64,000 nucleotides of DNA from the NCBI GenBank assembly GCA_023443455.1, contig JAEZUE010000039.1, positions 67,900-131,899 on the forward strand, read 5' to 3'. This DNA comes from Verrucomicrobiota bacterium. GTDB lineage: Bacteria; Verrucomicrobiota; Verrucomicrobiia; Opitutales; Opitutaceae. The translations under genes were made by a program, and so were the position numbers. Of the stretch, positions 1-7,815 are shown piece by piece. The notes beneath the pieces were generated by a model. The model had not been told where the DNA came from and searched no databases. It saw only the letters and a program-made list of their open reading frames with translations. Numbering within the stretch: the stretch's first letter is position 1; every line of letters starts with the position of its first letter.

Positions 1-1140
1 CGCATCCGCAATCTCGATTCAACGCTGCCGGTCGTCGTCATCACCGCGTGGGGCACCGTCGACATCGCCGTCGAGGCCATGCGCCGCGGCGCCCGCGATT
101 TCGTCACCAAGCCCTGGGACAACGCCCGCCTGCTCGCCACCGTCGCCACCCAGGTCGAGCTCGCCTCGGCCGTGCGCCGCTACCAGCGCCTCGAGCAGGA
201 AAACGAGGTGCTGCGCGGCAAGGGCGGCCCGAAGCTCATCGCCGACTCCCCCGCGATGCGCCCCGTGCTCGAGCTCATCTCCCGCGTCGGCCCGTCCGAC
301 GCCAACGTCCTCATCACCGGCGAGAACGGCACCGGCAAGGGCGTCGTGGCCGAGGCGCTCCACGCCGTATCGCCGCGCGCGCGCAAGCCGTTGCTCACCG
401 TCAACATGGGCGGGCTGCCCGAGGGCATCTTCGAGAGCGAGCTCTTCGGCCACGTGAAGGGCGCCTTCACCGACGCCAAGACCGACCGCGCCGGCCGCTT
501 CGAACTGGCCGACGGCGGCACGCTCTTCATGGACGAGATCGGCAACATCCCGCTCTCCCAACAGAACAAGCTCCTGCGTACCCTCGAGACCGGCGAGTTC
601 GAGAAGGTCGGTTCCTCGCGTACCCAGCGCGCCAATGTCCGCATCATCTCCGCCACCAACGCCGACCCGCTCGCCGAGGTCGCCGCCGGCAAGTTTCGCC
701 AGGACCTGCTCTTCCGCCTCAACACGATCGAGATCCACCTCCCGCCGCTGCGCGAACGCCCCGAGGACATCGCTCTGCTCGCCCACTTCTTCCTGAAGGA
801 GCACGTCGAGCACTACCGCAAGACGATCACCGGCTTCGAGGACACCGCCATCGTGGCGATGAAATCCTGCGCCTGGCCCGGCAACGTGCGCCAACTCGAC
901 CACGCCGTCGAGCGCGCGGTGCTCATGTGCCAGGGCAAGGCCATCCGCGCCGCCGATCTCGGCCTGCAGGCCGGCGCCGAAGCCACCGCGCGAGTCGACG
1001 ACATGAGTCTCGAGGAAGTGGAGGCGTTCCTCATCAAGAAGGCCCTCGCCCGCCACGAAGGCAACGCCCGCAAAGCCGCCGAAGCCCTCGGCCTGAGCCG
1101 CAGCGCCTTCTACCGCCGGCTCGAACGGTATGGTCTGTAA
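1..1140 (+). CDS. sigma-54-dependent response regulator, NtrC family (5' end outside window)
   Basis: The frame is open from base 1, so the N-terminus is cut by the window edge. The visible part starts inside the receiver domain (beta-5 region with the conserved FVTKPW lysine), then an AAA+ sigma-54 activator domain, then a Fis-type helix-turn-helix ending RSAFYRRLERYGL. Walker A GENGTGKG lies at 319-342 and the Walker B segment LFMDEIG near 523-543. The sigma-54 contact loop reads GAFTDA (460-477) rather than the usual GAFTGA. Some members of this family carry that change. The protein should activate sigma-54 promoters when phosphorylated by the kinase encoded at 1409-2785, as in NtrY/NtrX-like pairs. 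Its target genes are not visible here. Confidence 0.93.
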   Translation, partial: RIRNLDSTLPVVVITAWGTVDIAVEAMRRGARDFVTKPWDNARLLATVATQVELASAVRRYQRLEQENEVLRGKGGPKLIADSPAMRPVLELISRVGPSDANVLITGENGTGKGVVAEALHAVSPRARKPLLTVNMGGLPEGIFESELFGHVKGAFTDAKTDRAGRFELADGGTLFMDEIGNIPLSQQNKLLRTLETGEFEKVGSSRTQRANVRIISATNADPLAEVAAGKFRQDLLFRLNTIEIHLPPLRERPEDIALLAHFFLKEHVEHYRKTITGFEDTAIVAMKSCAWPGNVRQLDHAVERAVLMCQGKAIRAADLGLQAGAEATARVDDMSLEEVEAFLIKKALARHEGNARKAAEALGLSRSAFYRRLERYGL

Positions 1141-1168
1141 CAATTCCCAAATACACGCTCGTCAGCTC

Positions 1169-1351
1169 ATGAAACACAAAATCGGTCTGGCCCTGGGAAT
1201 AGGCCTGGGGCGCGCGGTCTACGAATGCGCTCGGCGGGGCTTCAGTAGCATCGACTGGACTGGCGTGGCGTTCGTTGCCGCCATCTCGTTGCTCCTTCTT
1301 CGATTCATTCCGACCGGGCCGTCCAGCGCGCGACGTTTAAAGGCCATCTAG
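1169..1351 (+). CDS. small hypothetical membrane protein
   Basis: A 60-residue ORF lies between the response regulator and the kinase. It has a Lys start region, a short hydrophobic stretch (IGLALGIGLGRAVYECA), a polar link and one clear membrane helix (WTGVAFVAAISLLLLRF) followed by basic residues. The base composition is less GC-rich than that of the two flanking genes. ATG at 1169 was chosen because an earlier in-frame ATG at 1130 overlaps the end of the regulator and adds a polar, non-membrane segment. I do not recognise the family. It may be a real small membrane protein or chance coding in the linker. Confidence 0.4.
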   Translation: MKHKIGLALGIGLGRAVYECARRGFSSIDWTGVAFVAAISLLLLRFIPTGPSSARRLKAI

Positions 1352-1408
1352 GGTTCGGCTCGGCGAACCTGCCTCACCTCCCCAATCATTAGTCTCGCTC
1401 AGCGCCCA

Positions 1409-2785
1409 TTGGCGCCCTCCCCCGTGCCCCCCGAGCCAACCAGTCCCCAGCGTCGCCGCAAATCAGAGACTCCGTTCGACCGGCGCCTGCTGTGGATCAC
1501 GCTCGCCTCGGGTGCACCGGCCGTGGCCACGGCGATGACGTTGCTCCTCGTCGATGAATTCACCGCCCGGACACGCTGGACGCTCGGGCTCCTCGTTGTC
1601 GGCTGCTGGTTCTTCGGCGCGCTGATGGTGCGCGAGCGCATCGTGCGCCCGCTCCAGACCATCTCGAACCTGCTCGCCGCCCTGCGCGAGGGCGACTTCT
1701 CGATCCGCGCCCGCGGCAGCAATCCCGACGACCCGCTCGGCGGCGTGCACGCCGAGATCAACTCGCTGAGCACCACCCTGCGCGAGCAACGACTTGTCGC
1801 GATGGAGGCCACCGCCCTCCTGCGCACCGTCATGGCCGAGATCGATGTCGCCATCTTCGCCTTCGACGAGTCCGGCCGATTGCGCCTGATCAACCGCTCC
1901 GGCCAGGAACTGCTCGCCCAGCCGGCCGAACGCGTCATCGGCCGCAGCGCCGCCGAACTCGGGCTCGACGTCTGCCTCGGGGGCGACGCCACCCGGTTGC
2001 TGCCGTTGGCCTTCCCGGGAGGCCAGGGGCGCTGGGGCATGCGCCGCACCTCGTTCCGCGAGCGCGGCCTGCCCCACCATCTCGTCGTCATCGCGGATCT
2101 GACACACGCGTTGCGCGACGAGGAGCTCAAGGCCTGGCAGAAACTCGTCCGCGTGATCGGTCACGAGCTCAACAACTCCCTCGCGCCGATCAAGTCCCTC
2201 GCCGGCAGCCTCACGACGATGCTCAAGCGCCGTCCCGACGACTGGGAGGAGGACATGCAGCGCGGCCTCGACATCATCGCCAGCCGGGCGGAGGGGCTTT
2301 CGCGTTTCATGGAGGCCTACGCCCGCCTGGCCCGCCTGCCGCAGCCCACGCTCGCCTCGGCCGATCTCTGCGCTCTGGTTCGCCGGGTCGCCTCGCTCGA
2401 GGCGCGGGTGCCCGTCGCAATCGCAGATTGCCCGCAACTCACGCTCGCGATCGATGCGGCGCAGATCGAACAGCTTCTCATCAACCTCTTCAAGAATGCG
2501 GCCGAGGCCGCGCTCGAGACCGGCGGCGGCATCCATGTCAGCTGGTCGACCAACGCCCACGAGGCCGAGGTCCGCATCGAGGACGACGGTCCGGGCATCG
2601 CCAACCCGAGCAATCTCTTCGTGCCCTTCTTCACGACCAAGCCGGGCGGCTCCGGCATCGGCCTGGTGCTCTGCCGCCAGATCGCGGAGAACCACGGCGG
2701 CAGCCTCAGCCTGACCAACCGCGAGGGACGCCCCGGCGGCTGCGCGAAGCTGCGCCTGCCGTTGCCGCACCGCGCAGAAGCCTGA
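1409..2785 (+). CDS. NtrY-like sensor histidine kinase
   Basis: The 458-residue protein has two N-terminal membrane helices (LLWITLASGAPAVATAM and LGLLVVGCWFFGALMV) with almost no extracytoplasmic loop. They are followed by a HAMP linker (IVRPLQTISNLLAALREGDF), a PAS domain, a HisKA box (VIGHELNNSLAPIKSLA, phospho-accepting His) and a HATPase domain with N box (NLFKNAAEA), DDGPGIA and SGIGLVLCRQIAENHGG. The HELNNSLAPIKSLA form is typical of NtrY-type kinases that pair with AAA+ sigma-54 regulators, which fits the gene upstream. The start is the TTG at 1409; no ATG lies in a better place. The short sensor part suggests that it senses a membrane or cytoplasmic signal. Confidence 0.9.
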   Translation: MAPSPVPPEPTSPQRRRKSETPFDRRLLWITLASGAPAVATAMTLLLVDEFTARTRWTLGLLVVGCWFFGALMVRERIVRPLQTISNLLAALREGDFSIRARGSNPDDPLGGVHAEINSLSTTLREQRLVAMEATALLRTVMAEIDVAIFAFDESGRLRLINRSGQELLAQPAERVIGRSAAELGLDVCLGGDATRLLPLAFPGGQGRWGMRRTSFRERGLPHHLVVIADLTHALRDEELKAWQKLVRVIGHELNNSLAPIKSLAGSLTTMLKRRPDDWEEDMQRGLDIIASRAEGLSRFMEAYARLARLPQPTLASADLCALVRRVASLEARVPVAIADCPQLTLAIDAAQIEQLLINLFKNAAEAALETGGGIHVSWSTNAHEAEVRIEDDGPGIANPSNLFVPFFTTKPGGSGIGLVLCRQIAENHGGSLSLTNREGRPGGCAKLRLPLPHRAEA

Positions 2786-2808
2786 TCGGCCGGGCCCGGG
2801 GCCGACGC

Positions 2809-3801
2809 TCACACCTTGCCGCCGCGGATCTGCTCGGTGATCGCGATGGCGACCTCGAGCGCCGTCTTGCCGAGCGAGGCGCCGACCTTCGGGGCCTTGG
2901 CCTTGGTCACCGCCTCGAGGAAGGAGGCGAGTTCGAGGGCCAACGGCTCGCCCTTCTCGATCGGGATCTGCTCGAGCGGCACGGCGGTGAGGTCGCCCGG
3001 CTTGACCTGTCCGGTCATGAGCTTCCCCGCGTAGGCCATCATGCCCTCGCGACGCACGAGGTGGCCGGCCTGGTTCATGAAGTCGAGCGACAGGTATCCG
3101 GACGGCTGAAACACGCGGATCTCGCGGTTCTTCTTCAGGCTCATGCGGCTCACGTTGAGGTTGGCCACGCAGCCGTTCTCGAATTCGATGCGGGCGTTGG
3201 CGATGTCCTCGGTGCGCGAGAGCACGCTCATGCCCACACTGTCGATACGGCGGATCGGCGACTTCACCAGCGCGAGCACGATGCCGATGTCGTGGATCAT
3301 CAGGTCGAGCACCACGCCGACCTCGGTGCCGCGCGGCTGGAACGGCGCCAGCCGCTCGGTGGTGATGTACTTGGCATCGCTGACCTCCTTCTCGAGGAAG
3401 GCCATCACGGGATTGAAATGTTCGATGTGCCCGACCTGGACCAGACAACCGTGTTTCTGGGCCGCGGCGAGGATGCGCTCGGCCTCCTCGAGGCTCGCGC
3501 AGATCGGCTTCTCGATCAGCAGATGACAACCGGCCTCGAGCAGCGGCAACGCCACCTCGCAGTGCTTGTCGGTCGGCACGACCACGCTGACCACGTCGCA
3601 CTCGCGGCCGAGCTCCTCGATCGTGGCGAAGCGGCGGCACTCGTGGGTGCGGCACATCTCCTCGGCGCGGGCGTCGTTGGTCTCGAAGAGGCCGACCAGC
3701 TCGGCTCCGGGCAGCGCCCGGTAGATACGGGCATGGTGTTGCCCGAGGTAGCCGACACCGGCCACGCCACATTTGATGCGAGGAGACGATTCAACGGTCA
3801 T
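2809..3801 (-). CDS. Gfo/Idh/MocA family NAD(P)-dependent oxidoreductase
   Basis: The 330-residue protein has an N-terminal Rossmann fold (GVAGVGYLGQHHARIY), the family EKP motif (LLIEKPICAS, catalytic-region Lys), and VGHIEHFNPV at the start of the substrate domain. Members oxidise or reduce sugar or polyol substrates, many of them nucleotide sugars. The substrate cannot be read from the sequence. The gene converges on the kinase gene with 23 bases between the stops, and its start is about 115 bases from the divergent transporter start, so it is probably transcribed alone. The N-terminus MTVESSPRIKCGVAGVGYLG places the Rossmann strand at the usual distance. Confidence 0.88.
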   Translation of the reverse strand: MTVESSPRIKCGVAGVGYLGQHHARIYRALPGAELVGLFETNDARAEEMCRTHECRRFATIEELGRECDVVSVVVPTDKHCEVALPLLEAGCHLLIEKPICASLEEAERILAAAQKHGCLVQVGHIEHFNPVMAFLEKEVSDAKYITTERLAPFQPRGTEVGVVLDLMIHDIGIVLALVKSPIRRIDSVGMSVLSRTEDIANARIEFENGCVANLNVSRMSLKKNREIRVFQPSGYLSLDFMNQAGHLVRREGMMAYAGKLMTGQVKPGDLTAVPLEQIPIEKGEPLALELASFLEAVTKAKAPKVGASLGKTALEVAIAITEQIRGGKV

Positions 3802-3917
3802 GCCGGCATGGCACGCAGTTGGCGCCGCCGTGGCAATGAGGGAAACGGCGAGATTCTCCCTTCCCCTCAGGAATGCACTTGGCGAGGCGGGCGCAAAAGC
3901 TGCTACAGTCGCGACCG

Positions 3918-5717
3918 ATGGCCGAAAACCTTTCCCCTCGGTCCGGGCTGCGGCGGTGGCTGCCCGAGATCGGTTCCCCCGCCTACCACGTGATGCTCGC
4001 CTGCACGGCGATCTTCATCCTCGGTCCGCTCGGCGGCATCTCCGCCGCCTTCATGAATTTCTCGATCGGCTTCTTCGTGGGCGGTCAGGTGCTGGCCGGC
4101 ATCCTCGGCAGCACCGTCACCCTGCCCTACGGCCCCGAGGGAAAACACGGCGCCAACTACATGCAGACGATGGCCGCATCCGTCGCCGGCATGTCGGGCA
4201 TGGTCGTGCTCATCCAGGCGATGGCGTGGATGGGGTTGCCCGAGCCTGCGCCGTGGAAACTCGTGCTCTACATCCTGTCGATCGGCATGCTCGGGGTGGG
4301 CGTCGGCATGCTCTACACCCCGGTCGTGGTCGACCGGATGCAGCTCGCGTTCCCCTCCGGCTTCGCGGTGGCCAACATTCTCCGCGCCCTCACCGATCCC
4401 CGCCTGCTCAAGCGCTCGGTCGCCCAGCTCGGCAGCGGCGCCGCCGCCGGCTACTTCGGGGGACTCGCGGCGCTGAAGATACCCGCGATCGAGGCGCTCG
4501 GCGTGTCGACCTCCACCTTCGGCGCGGGCATGATCGTGGGCGCGCGCATCGCGATCCCGGCCCTGCTCGTCGCCGCGGTCGGCGAACTGATCAGCCCGAA
4601 ACTCGTCGAGATCGGCTGGCTCCACGCCGGCGATCCGTATCGAAAGATCGGCTTCATCGTCGCGCTCGGCACCATCCTCGGCGCGGCCATCGTCGACATC
4701 GTGCTGATCCTCGCCCAGGCGGTGAGGAAGTTCCGGCAGACCGGGAAGGCCGCCGAAGCGGACACGCCGGACTGGAAACGCGTGAACATGAAGCGGCTCG
4801 TCGCCTGGGTCGTGTTCTGGGCGATCGCCGTGGTCGTGGTCGGCAGCCAGGTGCTCGCGCAACCGCCGCTCTTCGTCGCGCTGGCCGTCGGGCTCGTCTT
4901 CCTGTTCGTCCTGGTCAACGGCATCTCCATCGGCATCTCCGACAGCAACCCGATCTCGAGCGCGTTCGTGCTCACCGTCTTCATCCTCGCCGCGGTCGGG
5001 CTGAAGGACCCCGGCGTGGCATTGATGTGCGCCGCGATCCTGTTGATCGCGTGCAGCTCGGGTGGCGACATGCAACAGGACCGCTCCACGGGTTGGCGCC
5101 TCGGCACCAACCGCGTGAACCAGTTCCGCTATCAGGTGATCGGCATCGCCATGGGTGCCGTGCTCTGCGTGGTGCTCGCGAAACTCTTCATGAACGCCTA
5201 CCCCGCGCTGCGGCTCGACCAGTTCGCGGCCACCGAGGCGGAAGGCGCCGGCCGCTGGAACAGCGCAATGACGTACAAATTCGTCGGCGCCCTGCGCGGC
5301 ATCACCACCAACCAGCCCCACGTGATGACCGCCCTGCAGATCGGTATCGGGATCGGCCTCGTCACCGAGATACTGCGCAAACTGCTCAAACGAGCGGAAG
5401 CCTATCAAGTCTTCGCCAAGAGTTCGACGACGGGCCGCACGACCGACTTCCTCGTCGACGCCGTGCTTCTGCCGAGCCCCTACGCGTCGAGCTTCGGCGG
5501 TTTCGTGCCGCTGCTCACCACGTATTGGTGGGTGGCCGGCGGCGTGGCGGGTTCCCTTTGGGAAGCGGCGCTCAAACGCGGCACCAAGCAGGCGAACGAG
5601 TCCGATCTGCCCTCGGACATGAGCACGACCTCGTTGGTCGGAGGCGGCCTCATCGCCGGCGAATCACTCGCCGCGCTGACGATCGGCATCCTCAGCCTCG
5701 CGGCGACCGTGTTCTAA
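3918..5717 (+). CDS. OPT-family oligopeptide/metal-chelate transporter
   Basis: This is a polytopic membrane protein of about 599 residues and more than ten hydrophobic helices. It shows OPT-family landmarks: GPEGKHGANYMQTMAASVAG in the N-terminal half, NGISIGISDSNPISSAFVLT in the middle, SSGGDMQQDRSTGW, and a C-terminal SLVGGGLIAGESLAALTIG. OPT proteins are proton-coupled importers of small peptides or metal-chelator complexes in the inner membrane. The ATG at 3918 (MAENLSPRSG) was preferred over the in-frame ATG at 3873 because the 15 added residues are basic and unlike the family. No good ribosome binding site decides it. The gene ends just before the defence island begins. Confidence 0.9.
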   Translation: MAENLSPRSGLRRWLPEIGSPAYHVMLACTAIFILGPLGGISAAFMNFSIGFFVGGQVLAGILGSTVTLPYGPEGKHGANYMQTMAASVAGMSGMVVLIQAMAWMGLPEPAPWKLVLYILSIGMLGVGVGMLYTPVVVDRMQLAFPSGFAVANILRALTDPRLLKRSVAQLGSGAAAGYFGGLAALKIPAIEALGVSTSTFGAGMIVGARIAIPALLVAAVGELISPKLVEIGWLHAGDPYRKIGFIVALGTILGAAIVDIVLILAQAVRKFRQTGKAAEADTPDWKRVNMKRLVAWVVFWAIAVVVVGSQVLAQPPLFVALAVGLVFLFVLVNGISIGISDSNPISSAFVLTVFILAAVGLKDPGVALMCAAILLIACSSGGDMQQDRSTGWRLGTNRVNQFRYQVIGIAMGAVLCVVLAKLFMNAYPALRLDQFAATEAEGAGRWNSAMTYKFVGALRGITTNQPHVMTALQIGIGIGLVTEILRKLLKRAEAYQVFAKSSTTGRTTDFLVDAVLLPSPYASSFGGFVPLLTTYWWVAGGVAGSLWEAALKRGTKQANESDLPSDMSTTSLVGGGLIAGESLAALTIGILSLAATVF

Positions 5718-5744
5718 AAGCCGCCCAGGCGAACCGAAGGCGAT

Positions 5745-5934
5745 CATCTCGAAGCGAGCGATGAGTTCGCGGTTGGCGGCGAGCTATCCTGCCGCGAACT
5801 CGTTTTTAAAGAAAATGACGGTGGCGGGGTCGCGGAGTTTGCAGACGATGTTCTGGTTGGCGAAGGCGTCCTTGAAGCACTTGGCTTCGTCGCGGGCGAA
5901 GGTCTTCTTCCACTCGATGCCGAAAACCCATTTG
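5745..5934 (-). pseudogene. truncated copy of the nuclease 3' end plus a trace of an hsdS tail
   Basis: Bases 5745-5934 align without gaps to 7777-7966 (constant offset 2032), with about nine in ten positions identical by my hand count. Read on the minus strand it encodes the last 50 or so residues of the nuclease at 7816-8874 (FGIEWKKTFAR... to KNEFAAG and the same TAG stop at 5784-5786). It then runs into the same hsdS-tail-like sequence found after the full gene. There is no start and no N-terminal part, so it is a dead fragment. With its twin it forms direct repeats on both sides of the ATPase/DUF4276 pair. Confidence 0.85.
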
Positions 5935-5957
5935 AAGAAGCCCGGTAACCCGCGAAA

Positions 5958-6629
5958 TCAATGGCGCCCGAGCGCCTCCAATCGCCCTACCCACGCATCG
6001 AACCGCAGACACGCGTTGCGAATCCCCGGCAGGCCGATCTCGATCGCGGCCAGACTGCCGCAAAGCGGTTTGTCGTAGCTGGGAACCAATCCGAGGATGC
6101 GTTTGCTCGGGGCCGTTTCGGGGCTGTCGTTGATCTCCTCGGGCGAGGCGAAAGCCCTCCGGATAGCAACAAGGTCGGCGCCCACTTCGTTCGCGAAGAG
6201 TCCGGCCGCCATCCGCTCCGGATCACTGAACAACATGCCTTCGAACTCGTACATCTGAATATACGGAATGAAGCGGCGGATCTCATTGTCGTCGGTCTGC
6301 GCGAGGATCTGGGCGCGAAGAGCATCCTCGACCGCCTGCGCCTTTTGCGCGAACCCGGCCAGCCGCTCGGCTGCCGCTTTGCCGACGAAATCGGTCGCAA
6401 GACCATAGTAGTCGAAGAAAGTCGTGCACCACGCATGCTTGTCCCCCAAGAGCCGCAGGCAGATGTCGCGGCTCATACGGATGGTGGTGACGTTGCCGCC
6501 CTTGTGGCCGGGCTTTCCCACGAGAGACGCTACGGGCAAGACGTCGAACGCCAGCAGATGCGGCGCGAGCAGTTCGTTGACGAAGGTCTCCTCGGTCTGA
6601 CCTTCGCAGATCACGTGCACCCGTTTCAT
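5958..6629 (-). CDS. DUF4276 family protein, TOPRIM-like partner of the upstream ATPase
   Basis: The 223-residue protein starts MKRVHVICEGQTEETFVNEL, a typical DUF4276 opening. Acidic residues sit where a TOPRIM-like fold needs them: EGQTEE near residue 10, FFDYYG near 85, and IQMYEFEGMLFSD near 140. The family is grouped with TOPRIM-like nucleases and is usually found next to an SMC/ABC-type ATPase. The ATG at 6629 overlaps the ATPase stop as ATGA, so the two are translationally coupled. A longer reading from 6695 would run into the ATPase gene and is rejected. By analogy with the PARIS-type ATPase plus TOPRIM systems it is likely the effector nuclease of an antiphage pair, but that role is inferred. 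Confidence 0.85.
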   Translation of the reverse strand: MKRVHVICEGQTEETFVNELLAPHLLAFDVLPVASLVGKPGHKGGNVTTIRMSRDICLRLLGDKHAWCTTFFDYYGLATDFVGKAAAERLAGFAQKAQAVEDALRAQILAQTDDNEIRRFIPYIQMYEFEGMLFSDPERMAAGLFANEVGADLVAIRRAFASPEEINDSPETAPSKRILGLVPSYDKPLCGSLAAIEIGLPGIRNACLRFDAWVGRLEALGRH

Positions 6630-7714
6630 CGTGCCGGCCTCCCTCCCAGGATGTTCTTCTCCCACAGTTCGCCGAGGGAGTATTCCTTGAGCCACTCGGT
6701 CAGCTCATCCGGACCGAGACGCCGCAGGACGCTCGCGTGATCCTTTCGGTCGACGACGATCAGGTTCTCGGGCACAAACTCGTTGAGCAACGCAACGCTC
6801 TGCGTGGTGAGGATGACCTGTTTGACCTTGGACGTGGAGCGGGCAAGCGATGCCAAAAGCCGGATGGCGTAAGGGTGGAGGCCGAGCTCCGGCTCGTCGA
6901 CGAGGATCGTTTCCGGCTGGAGCGCCTCCGGCTGAAGAAAGACGACCGCCAGGCAGATGAACCGCAAGGTGCCATCCGAGAGATGATGGGCTTTGAACGG
7001 CACGTCCTCGCCGAGCTCCACCCATTCGAGTTCGGTCTGGTCGGAATTATCGCGGTTGGGACGGATGAGGAAGTCGCCGAAAAACGGAGCAACGAGCCGG
7101 ATCGTTTTCACGATGCGGCTGTACTCCTCCGGGAACTCGGATTTCAGACGGAAGAGGAAGGAGGCGAGGTTGCGAGCGTCGGGCCGGAGGTAGGCGTTGT
7201 CGTTCAGAGCGTGGAGCTGTTTCACGGCCGCCGTTTCGCTCGTATCGTGGAAATGGTAGACCCGCCAGGAGCGCATGGCGGGGACGGTGTACTCATACAT
7301 CGGAGTCCGCCCCTCAAGGCTCTCGACCTCGGTCTCGAAGTGCCCGGCACCGACCTTCTTGTCGGCCTGGATGTACCGCCACCAGAAGTTCTCCTCCGCA
7401 AACATCATCCGGTTGTCCTGAGTCGGCTCGAGGGTGAACTTGTAGCCGTTGTTGCCGAAATAGACTTCCGCGTGCAGTTGCTCGGTTTTCTTGCGGCCGA
7501 AGTGCAGGAGCGCGTCGGGACCACCGCTCTTGCCGACGTAGCGCTGGAGATTTCCCTCCAGCATCTGCTGGATGAGTTTGAAGAAGCCGATGAAATTGGA
7601 TTTCCCGGCGCCGTTGGGGCCGATCAGGACGTTCAGTTCGGTGAGTGCGAGATCGCACTCGGCAATCGATTTGAAGCCCTGGAGCCGGAGTCGATACAAC
7701 TGTTTGGCGTTCAT
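6626..7714 (-). CDS. AAA/ABC-type ATPase (AAA_15/AAA_21, COG1106-like), defence-pair sensor
   Basis: The 362-residue protein opens MNAKQLYRLRLQGFKSIAEC, then Walker A VLIGPNGAGKSNF near residue 30. The ABC-like signature is HLSDGTLRFICLAVVFL, Walker B TILVDEPELGLHPYAI, and the switch region QVILTTQSVALLNEF. The C-terminus ends YSLGELWEKNILGG, a motif shared with the ATPase at 27488-28480. This layout is that of single-chain SMC/OLD-like ATPases in defence loci. The ATG at 7714 overlaps, as ATGA, the stop of an hsdS remnant just upstream. The stop overlaps the DUF4276 start in the same way. Longer reading into the nuclease gene (to 7963) is rejected because the family fold starts at MNAKQL. 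Confidence 0.9.
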   Translation of the reverse strand: MNAKQLYRLRLQGFKSIAECDLALTELNVLIGPNGAGKSNFIGFFKLIQQMLEGNLQRYVGKSGGPDALLHFGRKKTEQLHAEVYFGNNGYKFTLEPTQDNRMMFAEENFWWRYIQADKKVGAGHFETEVESLEGRTPMYEYTVPAMRSWRVYHFHDTSETAAVKQLHALNDNAYLRPDARNLASFLFRLKSEFPEEYSRIVKTIRLVAPFFGDFLIRPNRDNSDQTELEWVELGEDVPFKAHHLSDGTLRFICLAVVFLQPEALQPETILVDEPELGLHPYAIRLLASLARSTSKVKQVILTTQSVALLNEFVPENLIVVDRKDHASVLRRLGPDELTEWLKEYSLGELWEKNILGGRPAR

Positions 7715-7814
7715 GGCGTGTTCTGCGGCTGAGCCTGTGCTTCGCCCTGGACGCGGGCAAGGGTGGCTTGGATCTTCTTTTCGAAGCGAACGATGAGTTC
7801 GCGGTTGGCGGCGA
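7711..7814 (-). pseudogene. hsdS 3'-end remnant
   Basis: Bases 7741-7814 match 10349-10422, the last codons of the hsdM-hsdS gene, with six mismatches in 74 by my count. In the same frame it reads AANRELIVRFEKKIQATLA, against AANRELIERFEKKIQATLA in the intact protein. It then diverges and stops with TGA at 7713-7711. That TGA overlaps the ATPase ATG as ATGA. It has no start and begins exactly where the nuclease gene ends (stop 7816-7818). It is therefore a scar of a second hsdS gene that once preceded the ATPase. Confidence 0.85.
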
Positions 7815-7815
7815 G

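Noticed and set aside
1262..1275. Sigma-54 promoter-like TGGCGTTCGTTGCC
   Set aside because: The spacing between the GG and GC elements is ten bases rather than twelve, and it lies inside a small ORF.
2428..3993. Long open frames on the strand opposite real genes (e.g. 2428-3993 +, 13938-16484 +, 23843-28309 +)
   Set aside because: They are by-products of high GC and the third-base bias of the true genes; their translations are low-complexity Arg/Ala/Gly/His strings without any fold, and they run across several real genes.
5718..5760. Attachment-site copy of the tRNA-Gln 3' end at the left island edge
   Set aside because: No stretch matching the T arm or acceptor end of the tRNA could be found there.
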